The translations under genes were made by a program, and so were the position numbers. From positions 62,001-126,000 of the forward strand of contig NZ_QOIL01000023.1 of assembly GCF_003323745.1 (NCBI RefSeq): a stretch of 64,000 nucleotides of DNA. Reading direction: 5' to 3'. The stretch is from Sphaerisporangium album (GTDB lineage: Bacteria > Actinomycetota > Actinomycetes > Streptosporangiales > Streptosporangiaceae). The notes beneath the pieces were generated by a model. The model saw only the letters and a list, made by a program, of their open reading frames with translations, had not been told where the DNA came from and searched no databases. Below, one piece after another: positions 35,890-44,312 of this stretch (positions are counted from its first letter, which is position 1; each line of letters starts with the position of its first letter).

Positions 35890-38745
35890 ATGACGGAGAC
35901 GGTGAGTGGCTCAGTGGGGCGCGGGGGTAAGCGGGCCCCCAAAGGCCTGAAGACCAAGCGCATCCACACCACACCCGGCGTGCACCCGTACGACCAGGTG
36001 CGCTGGGAGCGCCGCGACGTCGTCATGACCAACTGGCGGGACGGTTCGATCAACTTCGAGCAGCGGGGCGTCGAGTTCCCCGACTTCTGGTCGGTCAACG
36101 CCGCCAACATCGTCACCACCAAGTACTTCCGCGGCGCGGTCGGCACCCCGCAGCGCGAGACGAGCCTGAGGCAGCTCGTCGACCGCGTGGTGGGCGCCTA
36201 CACCCGCACCGGCCGCGAGAACGGCTACTTCGCGTCCGAGGAGGACGCCGAGATCTTCGACCACGAGCTGAAGCACGCGCTGATCCACCAGATCTTCAGC
36301 TTCAACTCCCCGGTCTGGTTCAACGTGGGCACCGCCTCACCCCAGCAGGTGTCGGCGTGCTTCATCCTCGCGGTGGACGACCAGATGGAGTCCATCCTCG
36401 AGTGGTACAAGGAAGAGGGCGTGATCTTCAAGGGAGGCTCCGGCTCCGGGGTCAACCTGTCGCGCATCCGCTCCAGCAAGGAACTGCTGTCGAGCGGGGG
36501 CACCGCCAGCGGGCCGGTGTCGTTCATGCGAGGCGCCGACGCCTCCGCCGGCACCATCAAGTCGGGCGGGGCCACCCGCCGGGCTGCCAAGATGGTCGTC
36601 CTCGACGTGGACCACCCCGACATCGAGGAGTTCATCGAGACCAAGGCGCGCGAGGAGGACAAGGTCCGCGCGCTGCGGGACGCCGGCTTCGACATGGACC
36701 TCGGTGGCAAGGACATCGTCTCCGTCCAGTACCAGAACGCCAACAACTCGGTGCGGGTGTCGGACGAGTTCATGCACGCCGTGGAGGCGGGGGAGAGCTT
36801 CGGCCTGCGCGCCCGGCTGAGCGGCGAGGTCATCGAGCAGGTCGACGCCAAGACGCTCTTCCGCAAGATGGCCCAGGCCGCCTGGGAGTGCGCGGACCCC
36901 GGCATCCAGTACGACGACACCATCAACGACTGGCACACCTGCCCGGAGACGGGCCGCATCACCGCCTCCAACCCCTGCTCGGAGTACGTCCACCTGGACA
37001 ACTCCTCCTGCAACCTCGCCAGCATCAACCTGCTCAAGTTCCTGCGCGAGGACGACTCCTTCGACGTCGAGGGCTTCGTCAAGCTGACCGAGCTGATCAT
37101 CACGGCGATGGACATCTCGATCACCTTCGCCGACTTCCCGACCCAGAAGATCGCCGAGACCACGCGCGCGTACCGCCAGCTCGGCATCGGCTACGCCAAC
37201 CTCGGCGCGCTGCTGATGGCCACCGGCCACGCCTACGACTCCGACGGCGGCCGTGCCGCGGCCGCGGCGATCACCAGCCTGATGACGGGCGTGTCCTACC
37301 GCCGCAGCGCCGAGCTCGCCGCGATCGTGGGCCCGTACGACGGCTACGCCCGCAACGCCGAGCCGCACAAGCGGGTCATGCGCAAGCACGCCGCCGCCAA
37401 CGACGACCTGCGCGCCGTCGACGCCCTCGACCGGCCGATCCTGGCCGAGGCGACCAAACAGTGGCAGGAGTGCCTCCGCCTCGGGGACAAGAACGGATAT
37501 AGAAACGCACAAGCCTCATTGCTCGCACCGACTGGAACCATCGGTTTGATGATGGATTGTGACACTACGGGCATTGAGCCAGATTTGGCGCTGGTGAAGT
37601 TCAAGAAGCTGGTCGGTGGCGGGTCGATGCAGATCGTCAACCAGACGATCCCGCGCGCCCTCAAGCAGCTCGGCTACCAGTCCGAGCAGGTCGAGGCCAT
37701 CGTCCACTACATCGCCGAGCACGGCCACGTCATGGACGCGCCTGGTCTCAAGCACGAGCACTACGAGGTCTTCGACTGCGCCATGGGCGAGCGGGCGATC
37801 GCCCCGATGGGCCACGTCCGCATGATGGCGGCCACCCAGCCGTTCCTCTCGGGCGCGATCTCCAAGACCGTCAACCTGCCCGAGTCGGCCACGATCGAGG
37901 ACATCGAGCAGGTCTACCTGGAAGGCTGGAAGCTCGGCCTGAAGGCGCTCGCGGTCTACCGCGACAACTGCAAGGTCGGCCAGCCGCTGTCGATCGCCAA
38001 GAAGACCGACGAGAAGACCGAGGCGAAGGCCGCCGAGCCGGTCGTCCAGGTGGTCGAGGTGCCGAGGCCGAAGCGCCGGCGGCTGCCGAACCAGCGTCCG
38101 AGCACCACCACCCGCTTCACGGTGGGCGGCGCCAAGGGCTACATGACGGCGTCGTCGTACCCCGACGACGGCCTCGGCGAGGTCTTCCTGAAGATGTCCA
38201 AGCAGGGGTCGACGCTGGCCGGGGTCATGGACGCCTTCTCGGTGGCCATCTCGGTGGGCCTGCAGCACGGCGTCCCGCTGGAGACCTTCGTCAGCAAGTT
38301 CGTCAACATGCGGTTCGAGCCCGCCGGCATGACCGACGACCCGGACGTCCGCATGGCCGCCTCGGTGGTCGACTACATCTTCCGGCGGCTGGCGCTCGAC
38401 CACCTTCCGTACGGCGAGCGTGCGGCCCTCGGGGTCTTCTCGGCGGCCGAGCGCGCGGCGCAGCAGCGCGGCGAGGACCCGGGCGCCCCCCAGGAGGTCA
38501 TCATCGACACGGCGGCCCTCGCGCAGTCGGCCCCGATCGAGGAGAAGCCCGAAGAACGGCCCGCCGTCACGGCCGCGCCCGAGACGCACGCCCCGTCCCG
38601 CCAGAACGGCGCCGCCCACGCCCTGGAAAGCCACCAGGGCCGCACGGCCGACGCCCCCCTGTGCCTGACCTGCGGCACGAAGATGCGCCCCGCCGGCAGT
38701 TGCTACGTCTGCGAGGGCTGCGGCAGCACCAGCGGCTGCAGCTAG
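35890..38745 (+). CDS. nrdJ: adenosylcobalamin-dependent (class II) ribonucleotide reductase
   Basis: A 951-residue class II RNR that makes dNTPs using vitamin B12 and works with or without oxygen. Seen: FNSPVWFNVGTASPQQVSAC (first active-site Cys region), FKGGSGSGVNLSRIRSS, ASNPCSEYVHLDNSSCNLAS (catalytic NxCxE equivalent N-P-C-S-E), APTGTIGLMMDCDTTGIEPD, and a C-terminal Cys-rich tail CLTCGTKMRPAGSCYVCEGC that carries the redox cysteines. The length is typical for the large actinobacterial NrdJ. GAAGGGG precedes the ATG. Co-expression with nrdR is expected. Confidence 0.97.
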   Translation: MTETVSGSVGRGGKRAPKGLKTKRIHTTPGVHPYDQVRWERRDVVMTNWRDGSINFEQRGVEFPDFWSVNAANIVTTKYFRGAVGTPQRETSLRQLVDRVVGAYTRTGRENGYFASEEDAEIFDHELKHALIHQIFSFNSPVWFNVGTASPQQVSACFILAVDDQMESILEWYKEEGVIFKGGSGSGVNLSRIRSSKELLSSGGTASGPVSFMRGADASAGTIKSGGATRRAAKMVVLDVDHPDIEEFIETKAREEDKVRALRDAGFDMDLGGKDIVSVQYQNANNSVRVSDEFMHAVEAGESFGLRARLSGEVIEQVDAKTLFRKMAQAAWECADPGIQYDDTINDWHTCPETGRITASNPCSEYVHLDNSSCNLASINLLKFLREDDSFDVEGFVKLTELIITAMDISITFADFPTQKIAETTRAYRQLGIGYANLGALLMATGHAYDSDGGRAAAAAITSLMTGVSYRRSAELAAIVGPYDGYARNAEPHKRVMRKHAAANDDLRAVDALDRPILAEATKQWQECLRLGDKNGYRNAQASLLAPTGTIGLMMDCDTTGIEPDLALVKFKKLVGGGSMQIVNQTIPRALKQLGYQSEQVEAIVHYIAEHGHVMDAPGLKHEHYEVFDCAMGERAIAPMGHVRMMAATQPFLSGAISKTVNLPESATIEDIEQVYLEGWKLGLKALAVYRDNCKVGQPLSIAKKTDEKTEAKAAEPVVQVVEVPRPKRRRLPNQRPSTTTRFTVGGAKGYMTASSYPDDGLGEVFLKMSKQGSTLAGVMDAFSVAISVGLQHGVPLETFVSKFVNMRFEPAGMTDDPDVRMAASVVDYIFRRLALDHLPYGERAALGVFSAAERAAQQRGEDPGAPQEVIIDTAALAQSAPIEEKPEERPAVTAAPETHAPSRQNGAAHALESHQGRTADAPLCLTCGTKMRPAGSCYVCEGCGSTSGCS

Positions 38746-38800
38746 TCCTGAACGCCGCCATGGCGCGCGCCATGTGGGCGTCGCGGCGGCGAGTCGTGGC

Positions 38801-38828
38801 GGGGAGTTCGGTCATGGACCGGCTCCCC
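38801..38828 (+). terminator. nrdJ terminator hairpin
   Basis: GGGGAG with CTCCCC enclosing a second CGGTC/GACCG stem, about 56 nt after the nrdJ stop and followed by GCTTTC. Confidence 0.5.
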
Positions 38829-38860
38829 GCTTTCAGGAGCCTCCGTGGTCGCGCGCGGAT

Positions 38861-38898
38861 GCCTCGGCGAAGACCCACGGGCGGGTCTTCCCCGAGGC
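38861..38898. terminator. second long hairpin between nrdJ and the lipid kinase gene
   Basis: A 16-bp stem with one C-C mismatch (GCCTCGGCGAAGACCC, 38861-38876, with 38883-38898) and a 6-nt loop. There is no T-tract. Confidence 0.45.
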
Positions 38899-38945
38899 GG
38901 TGCCGGTGAGACGGTGAAGCCGCATTTCCTGGGTAGTCGGGGGTC

Positions 38946-39833
38946 ATGTCACCTAAGGTCGCGGTCATCGCTCACAAGAAGAAGATTTTGGGTGCAGGCC
39001 TGGATCGGCTGCGCGTGCTCGTCACCGAGCAGGACGTCGGCGAGTTGTTGTGGTACGAGGTGCCCAAGAGCAAGAAGGCGCCCAAGCGCGTGCGCGAGGC
39101 ACTCAAGGCGGGCGCCGAGCTGGTGTTCGTGTGGGGCGGGGACGGCATGGTCCAGCGCTGCTCGGACGTGATGGCGGGCTCGGGGGTGCCGATGGCGATC
39201 CTGCCCGCGGGGACGGCGAACCTGTTCGCGCACCACCTGGGCATCCCCATCGACCTGGAGGAGGCCGTGCGCATCGGCTTCCACGGCCGGCACAGGAAGC
39301 TGGACCTCGGACGGCTCAACGGCGAGCACTTCGCGGTGATGGCCGGGGCCGGTTTCGAGGCCGAGATGATCGCCGACGCCGACGGCGGGGCCAAGGGGCG
39401 GCTGGGCAGGCTGGCGTACGTGAGCGCCGCCGTGCGCCACGTGGGCGGGCCGCTGGTGCCGATGACGGTCAAGGTCGACGGCGTGACGTGGTTCGAGGGC
39501 AAGGGGAGCTGCCTGCTGCTCGGCAACATCGGCACGATAACGGGGGGCATCCAGGCGTTCGACGACGCCAGGCCCGACGACGGCTGGCTGGAGGTCGGCG
39601 TGTCCACCGCCCAGGGCCCGATCCAGTGGGCGCGGGTGATGGGGCGGATGACCGCGGGCCGTTCGGAGGACTCGCCGTTCGTGCGGATCACCCGGGCCAG
39701 GAAGGTCACGGCCGAGTTCGGCGCGCCGCTGATGTACGAGCTGGACGGCGGTGACCGCGAACCGGCGACCCGCCTGAAGGCGAAGGTCATTCCCGGAGCG
39801 CTGACGGTGTGCGTCCCGGAGGAGGCCGCCTGA
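38946..39833 (+). CDS. diacylglycerol kinase-family lipid kinase
   Basis: A 295-residue DAGK-catalytic-fold protein that would phosphorylate a lipid (diacylglycerol, sphingoid or polyprenol-like) with ATP. The nucleotide loop is VFVWGGDGMVQRC (GGDGM at 64-68, where most members have GGDGT), followed by MAILPAGTANLFAHHLGIP and the C-terminal DGWLEVGV segment and YELDGGDRE. The Met for Thr change is a variation to note, not proof of inactivity. The ATG follows a GGGGG run. Confidence 0.88.
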   Translation: MSPKVAVIAHKKKILGAGLDRLRVLVTEQDVGELLWYEVPKSKKAPKRVREALKAGAELVFVWGGDGMVQRCSDVMAGSGVPMAILPAGTANLFAHHLGIPIDLEEAVRIGFHGRHRKLDLGRLNGEHFAVMAGAGFEAEMIADADGGAKGRLGRLAYVSAAVRHVGGPLVPMTVKVDGVTWFEGKGSCLLLGNIGTITGGIQAFDDARPDDGWLEVGVSTAQGPIQWARVMGRMTAGRSEDSPFVRITRARKVTAEFGAPLMYELDGGDREPATRLKAKVIPGALTVCVPEEAA

Positions 39834-39953
39834 TCCCAGGCCGGGGGCGGCCGTGGGGCCGCCGGCGGCCGGCTTCCCGACGTCGCCGATCCGGAAGGAC
39901 GGACCCGGCCCGTCACTAAACTGAGGCGGACGCCGGGCAGGGGAGGTGGGCGG

Positions 39954-40787
39954 GTGGGCCGCTGGGCCGAGGTCGCGGACCGCGTCTGGGTGCGCCGCCA
40001 CGAAGAACTGGACCTGTCGCTCGGCCTGGTGGCGGGCGAGCGCGCGTGCCTGGTCGTCGACACCGGCGCCGACGAGGTCCAGGGCGCCGGCTTCGCGGCG
40101 GCCGTGCGCGAGCTCACCGACCTTCCCTGGTCGGTCGTGCTGACGCACGCGCACTTCGACCACAGCTTCGGCACGGCGGCGTTCGGCGGCTGCCCCGTCT
40201 GGGCGCACCCCGGCTGCCGGGCCGACCTCGCCGGGCACGCCGAGACCCAGCGGTCGCACTGGGCGGAGTACTACCGCGCCCGGGGCAGGCCGGAGGCCGC
40301 CGCGCGCCTCGCGGCCGCGCGGGTGGTCCTGCCGGACCGGCCGGTCGAGGACGTCGCCGAGATCGACCTCGGCGGCCGCGTCGTCCGGCTCGCGCACCCC
40401 GGCCCCGGGCACACGGGCCACGACCTGATGGTGGACGTCTCCGACAGCGGCGTGCTGTTCGCCGGGGACCTGGTGGAGCAGGGCGCGCCTCCCTCCTTCG
40501 GCGACGCCTTCCCCGGGGCGTGGCCGTCCGCCCTGGACCGCATCCTCGCCTCCGGGGCGCGCACGGTGGTCCCGGGGCACGGCGAGCCGGTGGACGCGGC
40601 GTTCGTCGCCCGCCAGCGCGCCGAGCTCGCCCAGGTGGCGGCGCTGTGCCTGGCCGTGACCAGGGGCGAGATCGCGGCGGACGAGGCGCTCGCCCGCTCG
40701 CCGTACCCGGCGGAGTTCACCTCCGACGCGCTCCGGCGGGCGGCGGCCGGACCGGCGCCCCGCCCGCCAGGTCGTGACCGATCGTGA
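39954..40787 (+). CDS. metallo-beta-lactamase-fold hydrolase
   Basis: A 277-residue MBL-fold protein. Metal ligands: HAHFDH at 65-70 (HxHxDH), His in GPGHTGHDLMV, Asp in FAGDLVEQG and His in VVPGHGEPV. The sequence is closest to the general glyoxalase II/quinone-hydrolase-like group, and the substrate is unknown. GTG 39954 follows GGGAGG. Its last codons overlap the start of a decayed MarR-type gene, hinting at an old regulator-hydrolase pair. Confidence 0.9.
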   Translation: MGRWAEVADRVWVRRHEELDLSLGLVAGERACLVVDTGADEVQGAGFAAAVRELTDLPWSVVLTHAHFDHSFGTAAFGGCPVWAHPGCRADLAGHAETQRSHWAEYYRARGRPEAAARLAAARVVLPDRPVEDVAEIDLGGRVVRLAHPGPGHTGHDLMVDVSDSGVLFAGDLVEQGAPPSFGDAFPGAWPSALDRILASGARTVVPGHGEPVDAAFVARQRAELAQVAALCLAVTRGEIAADEALARSPYPAEFTSDALRRAAAGPAPRPPGRDRS

Positions 40788-41028
40788 AGTCGGGCGGCGG
40801 TCCGCGGCGGGGGAGCCGAGGCGGATCGGCGCCATCGCCGACGAGTTGCAGGTCGAGAGCCCGCACGTCACCGGCATGTCGCCCACTTGGAGCAGCGCGG
40901 CTACGTCGAGCGCGTACCGGATCCCGGTGCCAGGCGGGCCGGCCTGATCAAGCTGACCCCCCTCGGCAGCGACGCCGCGGGCCGCTGCCGCCGGGTCACC
41001 TCGAAGTCTCCCGGGCCCGCGGCTCAGG
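40774..41028 (+). pseudogene. decayed MarR-family regulator (5' truncated, frameshifted)
   Basis: Two adjacent frames encode the recognition helix and wing of a MarR protein: RRIGAIADELQVESPHVTGM in one frame up to 40878, then VAHLEQRGYVERVPDPGARR and AGLIKLTPLG in the next. Restoring one G at ATG|TC (about 40878) would rejoin them as M-V-A-H-L. The first ~35-40 residues of a normal MarR and a proper C-terminal dimerisation helix are missing. It overlaps the MBL gene end. A sequencing error could explain the frameshift but not the truncation. Confidence 0.7.
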
Positions 41029-41031
41029 TGG

Positions 41032-41205
41032 TCAGGCGGCGGGCGTCGAGCCGCCCGTGCGCGGGAAGCGGATCACGTTGCGGCCGGTGTACGCCTGCAG
41101 ATGGACGACCTTGGGATCGGGCGACGGCTTGCGGCGATGTGCGGAGCGGATGTCGCGCACCTTTTGCCGTGGTACGTAAGCGGGTACCGCCGCCAGCCTT
41201 CTCAT
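41032..41205 (-). CDS. 57-residue basic small protein (unrecognised)
   Basis: An ORF below usual size limits with strong third-position G/C bias in its second half and a coherent basic sequence: it begins MRRLAAVPAYVPRQKVRDI and contains VVHLQAYTGRNVIRFPRTGG before ending in PAA. The ATG at 41205 has a GGGGGG run 5 nt before it. It has no hydrophobic segment and no cysteine. Convergent with the MarR remnant. I do not recognise the family. Confidence 0.5.
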   Translation of the reverse strand: MRRLAAVPAYVPRQKVRDIRSAHRRKPSPDPKVVHLQAYTGRNVIRFPRTGGSTPAA

Positions 41206-41279
41206 CAGAGCCCCCCGCCGTGATGCCTTCGTTACCGAGTTGTCTACAGATGTGATCGTAAGGCTACTGTAAAGATCGT

Positions 41280-41308
41280 GGACGCCCTCAGTACGGCAGA
41301 GGGCGTCC
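41280..41308 (-). terminator. hairpin at the end of the 33-residue ORF
   Basis: A 10-bp perfect stem (41280-41289 with 41299-41308), 9-nt loop, overlapping the stop of the small ORF. No T-tract follows, so it may be an attenuating hairpin rather than a full terminator. Confidence 0.4.
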
Positions 41309-41389
41309 CGACGGAGATCGCAGGTCGAGGAGCGCCGGAGTGCTCGTGCGGCGGCTCGTACGCGGCCGGGCGATCCTGATGCGCGTCAT
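41288..41389 (-). CDS. 33-residue Arg/Ser/Thr-rich ORF, possible leader peptide
   Basis: ATG 41389 is preceded by an excellent GGAAGGAG ribosome site at 6 nt, unusual for a chance ORF. The peptide begins MTRIRIARPRTSRRTS and ends GRPLPY. Its stop lies inside a 10-bp hairpin and the 57-residue gene starts about 80 bp further along the same strand, so it could be an upstream leader for that gene or an independent small protein. The function is unknown. The plus-strand stretch 41390-41622 shows no other gene. Confidence 0.4.
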   Translation of the reverse strand: MTRIRIARPRTSRRTSTPALLDLRSPSGRPLPY

Positions 41390-41622
41390 CGTCGTCTCCT
41401 TCCGTGACCGGTCCTTGAGCAGACTATTCATCGCGGAGGTCGCCGTCTTCTCATTAACGGCTCGCGGGGGGGCGCGCCCGATCATCGTGATTTCCCTCCC
41501 GGCACGCCGAGTCTTACCATTACGCTTGGTGTTCCATTGACTACAGGGTGACTTTGGAATGACCTCGGCGTCGTTCTGGCATCGATGAGTCAGGTCTGGC
41601 CAGGTGTGTGCGAGGGAGCCTC

Positions 41623-42453
41623 ATGACCAGAATGATCGACATCGACCCGGCGGAGTCGCCGCGCGCTCGTTTCGCCTACGAGCTGCGCCGGCATCGGCTC
41701 GCGGCCAGGCTCACGCAGAAACAGCTCGCCAGGAAGATCGGCTTCTCCACCAGCGCCGTCGCGATGGTCGAGACCTCGAAGTTCCGTCCCTCCGAGCGTT
41801 TCGCCGAGCTGTGCGACGAGGTCTTCGGCCTGGACGGCGTGGTCACGCGGCTGTACGCCGAGGTCTGGCCGCCGCCGCCCCCCGTCCCGGCCCACTTCCG
41901 CGAGTGGGCGATCGAGGAGCAGCGGGCGACGGCGTTACGGTTCTGGGCGCCGATGCTCGTCCCCGGCATGGTGCAGACCGAGGCGTACGCGCGGCGGGTG
42001 CTGGCGCGCCTGCCCGGGGTGCTTGAGGAGGAGGTCGAGCAGCGCCTGGCCGCGCGCCTGCGCCGCCAGGCCGTTCTGTCGCGCGACGACGCGCCTGTGG
42101 TGACCGCGCTGATCGACGAGGGGGTGCTCCACCGCCCCGTCGGCGGCCCCGCCGTCATGCGCGAGCAACTCGGGCATCTGCTGGCGATGACGCGCCATCC
42201 GAAGGTCACCATCCAGATCGTCCCCTACGGCGCCGAGGCGCTGTCGGGGCTGAACGGCGCCTACGCCATCGCCGAGATGCGCGGCAACCCTTACGTCGTG
42301 CGGGTCGAGTCGCAGCCCTCGGGGCGCACCGTCTCCGACAGAAGCATGATCGCCGACCTGGTCAACGGCTACGACGCCATCCGCGCCGACGCCTACCCCC
42401 AGCACCTGTCCATCTCGATGATCGAAGAAGTGGTGAGGCAGAAGTGGACCTGA
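41623..42453 (+). CDS. XRE-family regulator with DUF5753 (Scr1/WhiJ-like)
   Basis: A 276-residue regulator. Residues about 15-70 form a Cro/C1 helix-turn-helix (RARFAYELRRHRLAARLTQK, QLARKIGFSTSAVAMVETSK); residues about 90-270 form a DUF5753 domain (LVPGMVQTEAYARRVL, IQIVPYG, and the C-terminal DLVNGYDAIRADAYP). In Streptomyces such proteins pair with a small DUF397 protein and affect development. The pair is present here: the next gene overlaps by 10 bp. ATG 41623 follows GAGGGA. Confidence 0.92.
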   Translation: MTRMIDIDPAESPRARFAYELRRHRLAARLTQKQLARKIGFSTSAVAMVETSKFRPSERFAELCDEVFGLDGVVTRLYAEVWPPPPPVPAHFREWAIEEQRATALRFWAPMLVPGMVQTEAYARRVLARLPGVLEEEVEQRLAARLRRQAVLSRDDAPVVTALIDEGVLHRPVGGPAVMREQLGHLLAMTRHPKVTIQIVPYGAEALSGLNGAYAIAEMRGNPYVVRVESQPSGRTVSDRSMIADLVNGYDAIRADAYPQHLSISMIEEVVRQKWT

Positions 42454-42671
42454 GCGGCGCGCGGTGGCGGAAGTCCAGCCGGTCGGGCAGCGACGGGGGC
42501 GAGTGTGTCGAGGTGGCCCTCGTCCTGTCCGGCAGCGTCGCCGTGCGCGACTCCAAGAACCTCCGCCGCCCGGCCCTGGTCTTCAGCCCCGACGCGTGGA
42601 AAGCCTTCGTCCGGGTCGTGAAGCTCGGCGGTCTGCCCGTCCTGCCCCGTCCTCGAAGCCACCGCACGTAG
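42444..42671 (+). CDS. DUF397 small protein
   Basis: A 75-residue DUF397 protein: RWRKSSRSGSDGGECVEVAL, VAVRDSKN and the C-terminal FSPDAWKAFV are the family signature. It starts with GTG inside the end of the DUF5753 gene, so the two are translationally coupled. DUF397 proteins act with WhiJ-like regulators, possibly as antagonists; the biochemical role is unsettled. Confidence 0.92.
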   Translation: MDLSGARWRKSSRSGSDGGECVEVALVLSGSVAVRDSKNLRRPALVFSPDAWKAFVRVVKLGGLPVLPRPRSHRT

Positions 42672-42809
42672 GGGGACGGCGACCCGCGCGCCCGGTTCAC
42701 CCAAAATCTGGTTTCTAGATCACCAATTGTGCGTACGGAGTTCGCCGACTCGGAGTCATTCGGGGTGTATCGCGGGTAACTCGCTAGAGACGAGTAAGAG
42801 GTGGGGATC

Positions 42810-43058
42810 ATGGCGAAGTGCGAAGTATGCGGCAACGACTATGACATGAGCTTCGAGGTCCACACCAAGGGCGGTGTGCACACTTACGACAGCTTCGAGT
42901 GCGCCATCCAGGGCATGGCTCCGACGTGTGAGAACTGCGGCGTCCGCATCGTCGGTCATGGCGTGGAGGCGAGCGGCCACTGGTACTGCTGCGCCCACTG
43001 CGCGCGCAAGCAGGGTGTCTCCGAACTGGTCGACCGGGTGGGCGCGGCGACCTTCTGA
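42810..43058 (+). CDS. Cys-rich small protein (TRASH/zinc-ribbon-like)
   Basis: An 82-residue protein with paired cysteines: CEVCGNDYDMSFEV (residues 4 and 7), a single Cys in DSFECAIQGMAP, then CENCG and GHWYCCAHCARK. The pattern CxxC...C...CxxC...CCxxC suggests a metal-binding treble-clef or TRASH-like fold, as in conserved short actinobacterial proteins of unknown role. ATG 42810 is preceded by AGAGGTGGGG. Base composition is a little less GC-rich than its neighbours. A 16-bp hairpin terminator follows. Confidence 0.75.
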   Translation: MAKCEVCGNDYDMSFEVHTKGGVHTYDSFECAIQGMAPTCENCGVRIVGHGVEASGHWYCCAHCARKQGVSELVDRVGAATF

Positions 43059-43072
43059 CCTCGCGCCTGACG

Positions 43073-43108
43073 CTGCACCGAACCCTGCACCGAACCCTGC
43101 ATCGAACG
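43073..43108. repeat. 12-bp tandem repeat CTGCACCGAACC, three units
   Basis: Two exact copies and one diverged copy directly after the stop of the small Cys-rich gene. Confidence 0.8.
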
Positions 43109-43424
43109 CTGCGCCGGCGCCCGTGCCGACTTCGCGGCGCTCTCGGCGCGGCGCCGTCCCGGGTTCCAGTCCGGCGAAATTATGGTCATGCCGCTTGCCT
43201 TATGGGTGGTGTTGCGGACATTGTTAGGGATGCCGGTCCGGCGGGTGAGGTCAGGTCACCCGCCGGGCCGGTTTCGCGTGGTGCCCCAAGCCCGGTCCGC
43301 CGCCCCTCGCCCCCTCCCGCGGTCCGCCGACCGCGCCGTGGCCGTCTGCCCCGGCTTCGAGGTGGACGCGAGAAACGTCGGCGCGGTCGCGCGCGGGTGA
43401 CCCGGTGAGGTCCGGGGATGCGCG
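43109..43424. other. non-coding stretch between convergent genes
   Basis: Apart from the hairpin at 43233-43271 I see no gene. Short frames here lack ribosome sites and family features. Confidence 0.5.
43233..43271. terminator. 16-bp hairpin terminator
   Basis: The stem 43233-43248 pairs with 43256-43271 with one G-T pair and a 7-nt loop, followed by TTTC on the plus strand. It can end transcripts of the Cys-rich gene and of the convergent DoxX gene. Confidence 0.65.
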
Positions 43425-44312
43425 CTATTCGGTGTCGGACGGCCCTGGCTTGCGGCCACCGGCGACGAGACGGTCGCCCCTGGTCGTGGGCGTGGACGGT
43501 GCGTCCGCCGGCGGCTCGGGCACCGCGTCCCGCGGGGTGTCGGCGGGCTTGGACGGACGGCGGGTCCTGGGCGGCTTGCGTGGCGCGGTGACCTCGGCGG
43601 AGTCGGCCGGGGTGGCGGGGGGCGCCGAGTCGACCGGCCTGGCTGTGCCTCCGGTCGTGCCTCCCGTGCCTCCGGCTCCGGTCGTATCGCCGGCGGCCGT
43701 GGTGTCGCCGACCTTGTCCTTGACCTTGGGGAACGTCACCGGGCCCGCCCCCGGGGCCTTCGTGCCCGTGCCGGGGGAGGCGGCGTCCTCCGTGCGGGCG
43801 CCGGTGCCGGTCGTGGCGGGACGGTCAGGCTCGCGCCAGGAGGAGATGACGTCGTCCGCCTCCGCGTCGGCGGCCATCTCGTCGGCGGCCTCGGCCTCGC
43901 GCCGCCGGATGACGACGAGGTGGTCGATGGACAGGCGCCCGGCGCCGACGACCGCCAGCAGCACCGAGGCCGCTCCGAGCGCGACGATCAGGTTGATGTC
44001 CCCGCCGGTCAGCGGCAGGCCGGTGTCCCCGCTGACGAGGACAAACACCGCGAGCGCCTCGGCGAACAGGACCAGCCCGCACGCCGGGACGGCGAGCCCC
44101 GCGACCAGCAGCGCCCCGCCGAGGAGCTCGATGAGCATGGTGGAGGCGGCCCAGACGCCGGGTCCGGGAGCGCCCATCTTCGCGAACTGATCGCTCGTCG
44201 CGGTCAGCCCGAACTCGAGCTTGTGCCAGCCGTTGGCGAAGAAGATCCCGCCGACGCCCAGCCGGGCGGCCAGCGAAGCGAGATCCTGCAGGGCTCGTCT
44301 CACGGTAGCCAT
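43425..44312 (-). CDS. DoxX-family membrane protein with Pro/Thr-rich tail
   Basis: A 295-residue protein. Residues 1-135 form a DoxX domain with four hydrophobic helices: LAARLGVGGIFFANGWHKLE, ASTMLIELLGGALLVAGLAV, CGLVLFAEALAVFVLVSGD and LIVALGAASVLLAVVGAGRL. The remaining ~160 residues are charged then Pro/Thr/Ala rich and probably disordered in the cytoplasm. Mycobacterial DoxX takes part in a membrane complex with SodA and SseA; whether this one does is unknown. The start ATG 44312 has no strong ribosome site. Confidence 0.88.
   Translation of the reverse strand: MATVRRALQDLASLAARLGVGGIFFANGWHKLEFGLTATSDQFAKMGAPGPGVWAASTMLIELLGGALLVAGLAVPACGLVLFAEALAVFVLVSGDTGLPLTGGDINLIVALGAASVLLAVVGAGRLSIDHLVVIRRREAEAADEMAADAEADDVISSWREPDRPATTGTGARTEDAASPGTGTKAPGAGPVTFPKVKDKVGDTTAAGDTTGAGGTGGTTGGTARPVDSAPPATPADSAEVTAPRKPPRTRRPSKPADTPRDAVPEPPADAPSTPTTRGDRLVAGGRKPGPSDTE

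Noticed and set aside
40870-40890. Programmed frameshift in the MarR-type gene
   Set aside because: There is no slippery heptamer or downstream structure, and the N-terminus is also missing, so decay is simpler.
43182-43400. 72-codon plus-strand ORF after the Cys-rich gene
   Set aside because: It crosses a strong hairpin terminator, has no ribosome site and encodes Arg/Pro-rich low complexity.
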